This document shows positions 46,422 to 57,070 of a stretch of 64,000 bases of DNA, piece after piece; position 1 is the first letter of the stretch, and each line of letters starts with the position of its first letter. A model generated the notes under the pieces. The model was given only the letters and a program-made list of their open reading frames with translations, was not told the DNA's origin and made no database searches. Source of the stretch: Yamagishiella unicocca. Its lineage: Eukaryota > Chlorophyta > Chlorophyceae > Chlamydomonadales > Volvocaceae. The stretch spans positions 62,001-126,000 of the forward strand of contig BDSL01000151.1 in assembly GCA_003116995.1 (NCBI GenBank), given 5' to 3'. The position numbers and the translations under genes were made by a program.

Positions 46422-49400
46422 TAGGTCCCACGCGCCCTCCTACTTCTCCTAGCTGCGTATCTATGTTTCGGCCCTCATCTCTTGCACATCGATGGAGCCT
46501 GTCTACGGTGTGCAACGTAAGGCGGTTGCTTGTGCGAGTTCTCCTGAAGCGTGGACGACAGCCGTTCCAAAGTAGGAGCGCATGTACCGGTACGTAAGCA
46601 TGATAGATAGTACCGTATTTTGAAGTGAGGTTATGGTTTTGAAGTGAGGCTAGTTATAGCAGGATGATGTTAATTTGGAGGGCAAAAGTCTGCTACGTTA
46701 CACCAGCATGCTCGTTTGTGACGCATGCGGACAAAACGCCGTCGGCTTACTAATTGATTGATTGCATGACACGCTTACGGCGGTACCCCTGTATCGTTCA
46801 TACGCATGGCGGTGGGCTTGATCCCGACCTGCCTTCTGGTAATGGAGGACATATGTTAAGAAGCAAGGCGCACCTTCAGTGGACGGGTTCACGAGTGCTC
46901 CGTGCTCTGAACTCAGGAAAGGCAAATGTGTGCGCGCAATCGCTCGACTGCGTGGCTGCTGGCGGCACGGCGGCGGGACTGCGGCGAGCATTTCGTTGTT
47001 CATTTCTGCCCACGTACCGACCTGGGTTTTGGGGCGCCTACGAATCGGTTGAGAGGTGTTGCCTCTCAACTTGAATGTCTGCGATGGAAGGGTCATGTTG
47101 TACTGCGGCGGGTGAAGGTGTATGGATACTGCAGACGGTTGGAGATCAATTCTACTTTTTATCCCGCCGTGCGTGCACACATGGCGCCGACTCGTCCCCG
47201 AAGAGCAGTCAACGTACGTACGCAATTAACAGCAGTTAACTGTTATCATAGCAGTAATAAGATTGGGTCCGTCGCACAAATCGTACGCGGCGATGGCGGA
47301 GGCACAAGTGTTGCAATTATAACATGCCTTTATATCGATCTTTTGTGGGCAGGGTGGTGCACGAAACCCGTGTGCATGGGCTCTCCGTCCTGGCTCTCGC
47401 TCACGTGTGGGTACGTGGGTGTGCTTTCTAAGCAAATGAGCATGCTGCTGTCCGGTTTGGTTTCTTGCTTTGCGTGAGGGAACACATGACTGCTGACGAA
47501 TGGGGCGCTATTATATTGCTTGACAGTTTTACAATACGCGGGTAGCTAGCCCTACCTCGCGCGCATGGTTAAGGAAGCGACGGGGAGAGGTTGTGGGGCC
47601 CAACAATTTGACCCGTAGAACGAATTGCAGCCTACCTACTGATGGCGGGTTAGATGCCTGGATAGAATGCCGCCAGCGCGCCGTTCGCCCGGCGATCTTG
47701 TGCACCTCTTTTGTAACGGCGTGAGGGCTAAGTAAGGCCATGGATCTAGGGAGACATGAAGCGGCCTTTAAGCGTGTTTTTCCTCGAGTGGCAGCAAAAG
47801 GTGCGTGGGGTCGACGGGGGGCAGATCTTAATTGATTATCTACCGTCGTCATGCATCTGCATGTGCGCTGGTTCGTACGTCATGGTCGTCTGGTAATTGT
47901 CGCTCTATCTTTATCTAGCATTGAGGTAGGAGGAGGTACGACATGTGGTAACGGGTTGCTTTTGGCGCGAGCCTTTATAGTCGCAAAGCATCCGTCAATG
48001 TTACGGAAGGGCGTGTGTAGGCGGGGCGCCGGTGAAGGGTTGTTGTAGGAAGCCATGTTGACATGTATGCTAGCGATGGGCGCCAAGATGGCAGCAGGTA
48101 GGGTGATGCGCGATGTGGATTTTATTTTCCGTAATTTACTTTTTTATTGATGCATGTACGCACGTCTGAGAACTAGCCGCACGTCTGGTCTGGAACCCAC
48201 TGTCATCGTTACAACAACGGTTGCGGTGGTTCGCGATTTGCATTCCTCGCCTTGCAAGCAAGCGAGGGTTTTGTGCGTCATGTGACTTAACTGCCATGTG
48301 GGGTGCCGTGGGGGCTGCCTGTTGGCTACGTAAAAAAGCAGGGTGCGTCGGATTTAATCACCAGCCTATTTTTGCGGTCGGCGACTAGGGTCCTGTCTGG
48401 CGCCGGCTGTCATCTGATCCCACTGTAACAATGTGATCCGCCCGGGTGGTAAGTACTGTCACATCTACTGCACTTATATAACGAAACAAGGTCGGTGCGT
48501 GGTATTATTGCTTAGCCGGCCTTTAGTACCAACAGCAGCCAGCTGCAGCCAACCACCCAGGTGCCGCTTGTATGAAAACATTGCTTACAATCTAGAACGC
48601 CAAAGCCTACAATGCCCCATACATAATAGACTATCATGCGTTGCTTCATGTCATTTTCCTAGCTATCTAGCCGGAATAAGTTACTGCCGGTACCTTTATC
48701 CCCGCTCGGGTTTTTCATTGGCAGCTTCATGCCACATACGTTCCTTACCTTACCATACATCGTTAATTGGTCGACGAAGAGTCGCTTGCCAACTTCATCG
48801 CCGCCATCCGAAGCTCAACAGTCACCTATCGTGCACATAGTTGCTCACGTACGTGGTTCTACGCGCAGCTGCGTTCGTCAGGGTGCTGCTGTTGCGGCGG
48901 CGACATCATTGGCCGAGCGAAGCACATGAATATTATTAAAAGGGACATGTGTACTTCCGATATGATGTGTTGCGATGGTTGCGTGACGTGACATCATCCC
49001 TCAGTTGACTGGCTGCTGGGCCGCCTACAGAACGGGCGCTTGTTGGCCACCTTTATCGGTAGCTTGCTTGCTTGGCGCTGGCTGGTCCCAGGAAGGTAAA
49101 CATTGCGGTGATGCGTTTAGGTTTACCCGCTTTTTACCCAAACACGGAGGGAGATGGAAGAACAGTGAGATGACGATGCGCTGCATATCCGGAGATACCT
49201 CCACAATCTACGCTGCTGTTGTCATACAAACGAATCCGGTGTGCAATGGGTCTCTGCTATTCCATGCACGTGCGAAGCCCTGCTTGCTGGCGTGAAGGAG
49301 TGCCATGGAGTGGTACGTACCAGCGGGGTCGATAAATGCCGGGCAGGGAAGCTAGCGTGCGGAAGGTTGCTTACGCAATCTGTTTGTTTAGAGTAAAGTG

Positions 49401-50117
49401 GGATAACGTGGCGGTAGCTAGCTGAAGGAGGTGGGCCGACAAGACGTTTAAACAGCAGCGCGTCGAGTACATGGCGTCCATGTGAAACATGTGCATTACA
49501 GACAGCCGCCGCTGCCATAAGGTCGTTACAACTCTGTCGTAGCTGCTAACTACGTGCCGGGCCTGTATGTGCCGGGGCAGCATATGTGGCTGAGGCCTGG
49601 ACCCATGCGCAACGCTCCGCTCATTACCGCCGCGCCCAGAGGCGGCGGCACCCGCCAGGCGGGGTACTACCCGCCGTGCACCAGCAGCCTCAAACCAGCT
49701 CGCGCCATCGGGTGGGCGACGCCGTATTGCACGCCACACCCCACCCGCCAGCAGCCGCCCCCAGCCCGAATTTCATCACAGCCGCGTGTGTACATGCTGC
49801 AGCAGGGCACATCCTCACCATCCAAACATCCAAACACTGCCCACAGGTGTACGTAAAGGACGCATGCATGGCGGCTCCCCCCATACTCATCTTGCACCAC
49901 CCTGGCCACCGCCCCGCAGACCGCGTCGCCCGAACACCTATCATGGAAGGCAACATAGATAGGTAGGCCCCCATGGCACCGTACAGCACAAGGCACGCAA
50001 TACTTGACATACAAGTACGGAATAAAAGGAGGTCTTGAAACCCGCCCACTGATCCTCTCACCCGTCATAATGCCAAACAACTGTCGCGGTAAGCCGCTCC
50101 CTCGCCCCCGGGAGGTT
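46422..50117. other. gene-free interval
   Basis: No gene can be supported in about 3.7 kb. Open frames here have no G/C third-position bias, splice logic or family resemblance. It includes the kinase 3'UTR at the left, a dispersed repeat tail at 48185-48219 with a weaker similarity near 48411-48430, and the Iojap 3'UTR at the right. The composition is more A/T-rich than the genes. Confidence 0.6.
48185..48219 (+). repeat. dispersed repeat tail, copy 4
   Basis: Contains ggtctggaacccactgtc followed by atcgttacaacaacgg, nearly identical to 42832-42862. Outside the tail the two loci do not obviously match. Confidence 0.6.
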
Positions 50118-51820
50118 TCACAGCTTCGTGCTCCAGGTGGGAGCCTGTCCCGCCGGGCTGCCCGGTTGACCCGCGGGTCCGTCCGGACCGAAGGGCAGCT
50201 CCACCTCCTCTGCCGCCGCGTAGAACGACTCGATATCCTGCACGCGCGTGCGTGCCGTAACAATGGGTATGTTGTTGCACACGAGAGACACGTCGTGGGG
50301 AGGGGCGACCACGACGCCCCTTCAGAGCGCCGTCAGACGCGGACGGCTGACGGATGGGAGCCTGCGATCGCCAATGCCGCGTACGCATGCACCGACACAT
50401 GAACTAATGGCGTTAAGGAAACGGGCGGGAGTCCAGGATACGCCCCAGGAAAGGCGGGACTCCAGGATACGCCCAAAGTGCGTGCGCCCCAAGTGCGTGC
50501 GCCTCAAGGGCGCGCACCGCACGACACACGACACGCCCTGCGCCGACAGGCTGGGCAGGTGAGGTGAGGTCGCCCGGCCCCTCGCGCTGCGCCGCATGTA
50601 CCCCGCCCCCCCGCCCGCGCGTCTAGCCCGGCGACGCGAACTGGGGCGCAACCGCAACGTCACTGATTGAAGTTCCTGTTGGTGATTGCTGCCACGGCTG
50701 ATACTCACGTAATATTCCCGCTGCTCGGCCGTGAAGAGGTGCAGCACCACATCGCCAAAGTCCTGGGGGTTGGACGAGCAGGCAGGACGAGCAGGGCGGT
50801 ATGTTCAGTACGCGTCAACTCCTTGGTGGGCTACTGACGAGCATGCGCTGCTGGGGTCTGGGCCGAATTATTGCACCAGGCGGCGGCCCCTCCTCCCAGC
50901 TCCCACCTTCGGCGCCCTCGCAGGATGCCCACCTACCGTACCTACACATCCGCCGTCAGACCGGACATCCACCCCGTGAGCAAATACGCAGCCCTAACAC
51001 ATAGACCGCCGTGGGAGCGATGGCTCTTTGCCTGCTGTCCCTTTCTTCCGTGCGCTGCTGCCCTGGTTCGTTAGTGTCCCTGCCGCCCATTGGTCCCCGC
51101 CACAGGCTCCTGCCCCTCCCCTGGCTTTAACGCATGGGACCCGCCGCCAAGACTTTGCTTCGATGAAACCGTAGAGGATGGAAGTGACGCACGTTCCGGA
51201 AGGCCCCGGTGCTGTATGCTCTGCCTTCTCACCAGGGTTTCCCACGGGCTGGATCCTGGCAGGTTGAGACGTGCCCTCCCATACTGCTCCGATGCTGCCT
51301 TTTCCACGCGGCCCAGGGCCGCAAGCAGCTGCGGCTTGCTGAACACAGTGGCGACGACCAGGAAACTCGTCCAGCTCACCACTGCGTGGTTCCATGGTAG
51401 GGCCAGTTTTATTATTTTTTCGATGTGAATCTTGCAACTCATAGTGGAGACGATTGGCGCCGTCGAACTTGGTGAATGGAGTCATGCAATGTGGCATTCC
51501 TGCTTACCAGGCGCAACGTCGAGCACCACGATGTCGGAACATTTAACTTCATCCGCCACACGAGCAATTGATACCGCAAACTGCTTTGAGGACTCATCGC
51601 CAGGGGGACCTCGTGACCTGGCCGCCTCACCAGCGGCCGTCGATTTGGCCACAGATAGTCGCCCTCTCCGCGGCAATGCGGAAGTAAATTGAAGCCTGCT
51701 GCTAGAAGTGCTGCTAGAACTACTAGACGCCGCAAGGTGGAACAACGTCTGCTGCGGCGTGCGCGTCTCAGTCCTGACCAGGGGGCGGCTACAACCAGCT
51801 TGCCTCACCAATGTTGCCAT
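50118..51820 (-). CDS. RSFS: Iojap/RsfS ribosomal silencing factor, organelle-targeted
   Basis: RsfS proteins bind ribosomal protein L14 and block subunit joining when translation should be low; this copy probably acts in the chloroplast or mitochondrion. Four exons close in frame to 211 residues: 51820-51508, 51381-51233, 50762-50709 and 50237-50118. The first about 75 residues are a Ser/Arg/Ala-rich targeting peptide. The domain follows: QFAVSIARVADEVKCSDIVV, LDVAP, SFLVVATVFSKPQLLAALG (family: the 'S..YFVI.SG.S..Q' strand and helix), the diagnostic block DFGDVVLHLFTAEQREYY, and FYAAAEEVELPFG. The C-terminus is a short Gly/Pro tail. Intron 50238-50708 holds small tandem repeats of gactccaggatacgccc. 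Which organelle it enters is not decidable from the sequence. Confidence 0.92.
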
Positions 51821-52162
51821 TTTGCTTTTGAGAGTTGTAGTAAAGAATGGGGATTTGTCGGCTGCATCGCGCCAATTGTAAACTTAACGTACGACCAACC
51901 GCGAGTTGAGACACCGCCCACACCGGCACAGGCCGGGGGACAGCAACCGTCAGTAGCCCGCGACATACATAACAACCCCGCTAAGTTTCTTGGCATCCAT
52001 CTTCCCTCCACTATCCCTCAAGATGCCCTCTTCAAGGGCCCTCAACCATTGTGGTCACCTGACCGCCCACATCCAACGCCGCCACCCTTCTACCATCGCT
52101 TGCACTACCACCCCAAACGTTTTGGGTCTGATGCACCAACTGGTCCAACCCAACGCCACCTC
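51821..52162. other. short intergenic, NUB1 3' end to Iojap start
   Basis: A 342-bp gap between two minus-strand genes. It must contain the NUB1 3'UTR and the Iojap promoter and 5'UTR. I see no clear core-promoter motif. Confidence 0.6.
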
Positions 52163-55100
52163 CTACGAAGGTCCCGCTGCTTCAGACGCCGTTGAGAGCA
52201 TGGTCAGGAAGGTGGCAATAATATCGCCCTCCTCAGTGACGTCGATGTCGTACGCAGCCATGGGGTCAGTCTCCACATGCTGTACGAGCTCCTTCTCCGC
52301 CGCCTTGACCTCCTCCTTGTCCAATTTCATTTGATCACTGTCCTCGCTACTGCCAGCGCTGGCGGCCACCGCCGCGGCAGCACCGCCGGCTGAAGCCTCC
52401 GGTGCCGCCGGTGCGGCCGCTGGTGGTGCCGCTGCCGCCCCGGAGACATCGCCCACTGCGGCGCTGCCGCCAGTACCACCTGACGATGATTCACCCGGCT
52501 CGGCGGCATGCGCCGCCGCCAGGGCCTCTGCTACCGTCTTGAGCGCCGCCAGCGCCGAATCTGCCGTACCAGCTGCGGTGCCGGCGGCGGGCATGCTGGG
52601 GCCCGCGCCAGCGTCGCCTTGGACACCTGCGCCGCCGGTGCTGCTGGTGGCAAGGCCACTTCCGGTCGCCTGCGGGACGCAGCGCACAGCCGGGAGGGAG
52701 AGGGCCGAGAGGCTCACGGCATGGCCATCAGCCCGCGCAAGCGCACAACCGGCTCGAGGGCGTGCCCCCCCCCCCGCCCCCACGCACCTTGAGCCCCTCC
52801 TGGAGCGCTAACCCCAGCTCCAGCGCCCTCCGTCGCTCCGGTTTGCTCAGCTCGTCCAGAGCATCCTGTCGTTGGGGGGTCACCGGGCGTGCGCGGCGGC
52901 TCAAGCACGCCAGGTGGGCCGCGGTTTCGTCGCACCACGGCCGGCGCCTTGGGACTGGTCCGCCGGCAAGGGCCCACGCAACGCAACGCCGCCGCCTCGT
53001 CCGCCCATGCTGTGGCTGCTGTCACCCCTTATTGGGCCGCCCAACGCCCCACCTGCCCCAACCCCCCACCTGCCCCAACCCCCCACCTGCCCCGCCCCCC
53101 ACCTGGCCCCTGTTTTCATTCCTCCGGAGCGCCTCCGCCGCCAGCCGCCGCTCGAAGCCCAGCCCCACCACCCGGTCCAGCTGCTCGGGGTCCACGTACT
53201 GCCCGCCCGGCGTCTTGCCGATCTTGACCCGCTCGTAGTTCCAGTCGTGGATCTTCCTGCGCCGGGCGCTGCGCTCCTGGCGGGCAGATGGGGGTTTGGG
53301 CCGGCGGGGGATACAGGGTTTTATAGCTGCGGGCGACCAAAAGGCGGTTCAACCCCCGTCGGCGGAGCGGGTGGGGGAGTGGATGGGCGTTTTGAAGACG
53401 ATAGGGGCCCCTCCACAACCCGCCCCGTCCGTTCTGGCCCGTGCCGCCCCGCCCGCGTTCCTCCGTTGCCCCGCCCGCACCTCCCCCGTTGCCCCGCCCG
53501 CACCTCCTCCGCCTTGCGCTGCTCCTGGATGAAGTCCACCGCCGCGGTGACGTCACCGCCGCTGAGCCGCAGCCCCCGCCGGCACTCTTTAAGGCCATAG
53601 CCCATGCCCTGGAGGTGTGGAGTAGCGAGAAGGGGGGCAAGCAGAGGGGGAGGGCGATGACGGAGAGGGGCGGAGGGAAGCGGAGGGGGCGGGAGTTGGC
53701 ACCACAACTCGGGAATCAGGGCTGGCGAGATGGCCATGAGTGGGGAGGCGGACGCTGGGAGATGGCGGCGATGGGTGGGTGGGAGGGGCAGGCAGGTGGG
53801 GCAGGCAAGGTACCAGCACGGCGGTACGGTATTCCTCGCGAACCCACCGAACCCACCTGCAGCAGGGCCAGCGCCTCGTCTGATACCTGGGGACAGTGGG
53901 GGCGCGACGGGGAAGCGGGCATCGCGAAGGTTGCGGGTGGGAGGTTCAAGGCAGCGCAGGACAGGAACCAGGCAGCGAGAGGGGCGGGGTGTTTCCGACG
54001 CATGTTACGGGCATGATGGTATGTGGAATGGCCGTACGGTACTAGGAGGAGCTGAGCCACGAGGCGCCCCGGGCGTCAACAGACCCGGGGTGGCAGTGGT
54101 GGTAAGAGCCCGTGGGGGCAACGAAGGAAACCCGTGTGGTTCAGCGAAGTGGTGGGGACCTCATCGCAGGCTCGCTGGTGAGAGGGTGGGTCGCATACGG
54201 CCATACCCCGGCGGCCCCCGCACCTGCAGCCTCCGCCACTTGGCCTGCGCCGCCCGCAGGCTGGCCTCCACGGTGGTCCGGCTCTCCCCCGAGTAGTACC
54301 CCACCAGACCCTCCAGCACCTCCAGGCGCAGGTAGCTACGGGAGCGTGTATGTGGGGGTGTGCGGGGGGGATTGGAAAGAGGAGGGCGGTGACCGCGGAA
54401 CAGGGCAAGCCAGGAGTACCAGCGACGAAAACAAACGGGTGCTGCATACGGTACTTGCCAACAAGCATCCTGGGTTGTACTAATGTTCGGCTCGCCGCCA
54501 GGTTAGGATGGAAATGTTTTAGGGTTACCCCTACCCTCAGCCTCGCATCCTGATGCTCCCCTCATCACAAAAGCGACCCACCCCACCGCCATCTTAACGC
54601 TCCCCAACCAACCCCATCACCCCACCGCCATCCAAACCCTCCCCAACCACCCCCATCACCCCACCCACGTGGCCAGCTCCGGGCTGAAGGCGCTTCCCGT
54701 CAGCGTCCGCAGCCGCTCCAGCCCAGCTCCGTGCGCCCGCGCCAGCCCCGCCCGCGCCTTGGTGAGCCGCTCCCTGCTGACAGCCAGGCGGCGGCGGTCC
54801 CCCAGCTTGTACGCCGCCCACACCAGGTCCAGCAGCAGCAGGGACACGTTGTCAACCGCCGAGGTGAGCGCAGGGTCGCACAGCGCCAGGGCCTCCTCGG
54901 CAAGCAGAAGCTCGTCGAGTGCGGAGGCGTAGTCGCCCTGCGTGGGTGTTTGGGAGGGAGGCATGCAAGTGTGTGGGGGGTTGCAAAAAAGACCCGTTTA
55001 TTCGACGTGGGAAGTGAAGTCGGTGCAAAGACGTCGGACGCCTGGTTGCGAGCGCAACGTGTGTGGGCGGCGAGGGAGATGGGCGGGAGGGAGGGGGGAG

Positions 55101-56536
55101 GGGTGCAGGAGAGGGGGCAAGGCGGAGACTGCGTTGGGGTTGGAGCCGAACGTTGAGGAGCGTACGTGCCGGCCGTTCCCCCACTCGTCGACAAGGCACC
55201 TAGTGCACACACGCCTCCTTGGAAGGCCGCCATGTGGCTCCTGGCCCACGTCTTTATGCCCGCCCCTCAAACCCGCTCCCACACTTACCCTCTTCATGGT
55301 CGCCTTGGCCTTGTCGTGCAGCACCAGCCCGAACACCAGGTTGCGCCGGTCCTCCGGCTTGACGGGCACCGTGGAGCCGGCCTGGGGCGGGACGGACGGA
55401 GGGGAACGGGAGGGCTTTTGAGGAAGCGGGCCCGCCCCAGGCTGCGGAACCGGGCTGGCACCAGGCTGCGGAACTGATTGAGTATCCGGAATCCAGCTCC
55501 CCGCCTCCCTAAAGCCCTCCTCTCCTGGCCAGGTCCCCACCGCGCCCAACAACACATCGCCCTTACTCTCACCGCTTATGAGGCCCCTTGGAGCCCCCGC
55601 ATGAAACACTCCACCCCGCCAGGGCCCCTTGAGACCTCCCTGGAGCCCCCGTCAGAACGCCTACCTGGTCCTCGATGTCCAGCGAGTAGTCGTCACTGAG
55701 GCCGCGGGCGTCCCTGGGGTGGAGGGAGGACGGCAGGGCGAGAAGTTGGGACAGGGGAGGGCGGGAGGAATACGCCAACCACCGCAATGGTCCGCCCTCC
55801 CTTGTCAGCGGCTGCTGGTGCTGCAGATGCTGCTGCTATCTCAGCAGCTCGGCCACTCACCTGCCGGCCAGCGCCTCAGCTGCTTTGCGGACGCGCTCCA
55901 GTCGCCGGGCGCGGTCCGCGGCGGCGTTGCTGGCGACGACGCCCGCATCTGCGGCGCTGCCCCGGGTGACCAGGACTCGGGATGAGGGGTTGATCCCCGC
56001 CTCGCGCAGAGTGCGGGTGTCGTCCTGGGGGCCGGGGGTGAGGGGCGGGGCGCGGTCTCAGGGCTTTTGGCGAGAAGGGCTACCAGAGGATGAGCGAGGT
56101 GCGCTGATGACGTTAATGAGCAACCTGGCTTTCTTTGCATCTATTAGTAGTCAGGGAGGAGTACATGGGGAAGGATGTCGTGCAAGCGGGACGGCGGAGG
56201 TAGGTAATAGTAGAAGGCAGGTGGGCTGTCCAAGCGCAAGAGAAACGGTGCGTGATTTGCCCTACCTGCAGCGTCCGACCTCCCACTATCATCTTTACGA
56301 CAGCGTCGCTGCCTGCGCACAGACAGGCAGCAGCCCAGCCGTTGCATCTGCGACACAGCAGGGCTTTCCGAGCACGCTCGCAGTGTCGCACCCAGGTATA
56401 TTCACGTACCCATTAACCGAGATATCTCTGAGCGGAGGCTACCAACTGTAGACTCTAGAGAGTCCACAAACACGGAACCAGCAAGGGCGCCCGTGACCTT
56501 GAGGCCTAGGCCCCCGATTTCGCATGCCCCACTCAT
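52163..56536 (-). CDS. NUB1: NUB1-like UBL/UBA protein (NEDD8 ultimate buster)
   Basis: In animals and plants NUB1 delivers NEDD8, ubiquitin-like and related substrates to the proteasome. Twelve exons close in frame to 584 residues: 56536-56410, 56312-56266, 56024-55861, 55713-55665, 55381-55289, 54937-54669, 54335-54224, 53886-53857, 53608-53504, 53276-53103, 52865-52788 and 52669-52163. An N-terminal ubiquitin-like fold includes LKVTGALAGSVFVDSL, MIVGGRTLQDDTRTLREAGI and SSRVLVTRG. A helical middle includes GLVLHDKAKATMKRGDYASA and VSLLLLDLVWAAYKLGD. UBA-like segments follow at about 288-327 (GMGYGLKECRRGL) and 360-400 (LDRVVGLGFERRLAAEALRR). After an Ala/Ser-rich linker comes a conserved acidic end, DIDVTEEGDIIATFL. 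Three of its introns begin with tandem repeats that include the splice donor. Confidence 0.93.
53045..53105 (-). repeat. four tandem copies of a splice-donor sequence
   Basis: On the minus strand caggtgggg occurs four times at about 16-17-bp spacing. The copy at 53105-53097 is the inferred donor of NUB1 exon 10, and the others follow inside the intron. Similar donor-spanning duplications begin the introns after exon 9 (53464-53510) and exon 6 (about 54565-54668). Confidence 0.7.
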
Positions 56537-57070
56537 TATATACAAAAAGGTTGTTGTTCTGGGAGATAATTGCGACTATACACACAGTATTGCGTGCACA
56601 AGGCTAATACGTCGTCTCAAGCTAGGAACTACAGCGAATCTGGCCGAACACTGCTGGGCGAGCTTACAAGCCGGTAGGGTAAAGCCTTCACAAGCAATTG
56701 GATACAAAAGGTAGGTAAAAACGCTGATTAGACGCGATCGGCAGGTTCAGCCAGTTTCGGCAAGGAGCGCAGCACGGCACAGCAGCGATTCATGGACCCG
56801 CACAAAATTACAGTCAGCATAGGCCTGCATGCACCTTTGCTGAATATTGCAATCGGCAATATTAACGAATTGAGTTTGCAATTTGCTGTGCGGGCTCCGG
56901 GCTGTCGCGTCTCGGGATAACTGCAAGCCGCATTGCCGCTTGGGCTTTCAACTGATCTAAACATATCAATTAGCAAGCCATATGTAACGCAGAAGTAGCT
57001 GTGTTTCTGCGGATCCTGCACGCTGCAGGCTGGCAAGCTGCAAGGTCTCGCTCAGGCCAACTCAGGCACA
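56537..57070. promoter_or_regulatory. shared head-to-head promoter region of NUB1 and RECX
   Basis: 534 bp separate two divergent ATGs. The tract is clearly more A/T-rich than the flanking exons. Inside lies a perfect inverted repeat, aatattgc (56843-56850) and gcaatatt (56856-56863) around five bases. It is a candidate protein-binding site or a hairpin in the 5'UTR of either gene. No canonical TATA box was identified. Confidence 0.55.

Noticed and set aside
46926..47477. A 183-codon plus-strand frame in the interval after the kinase
   Set aside because: No third-position bias, no family resemblance and no plausible exon partners.
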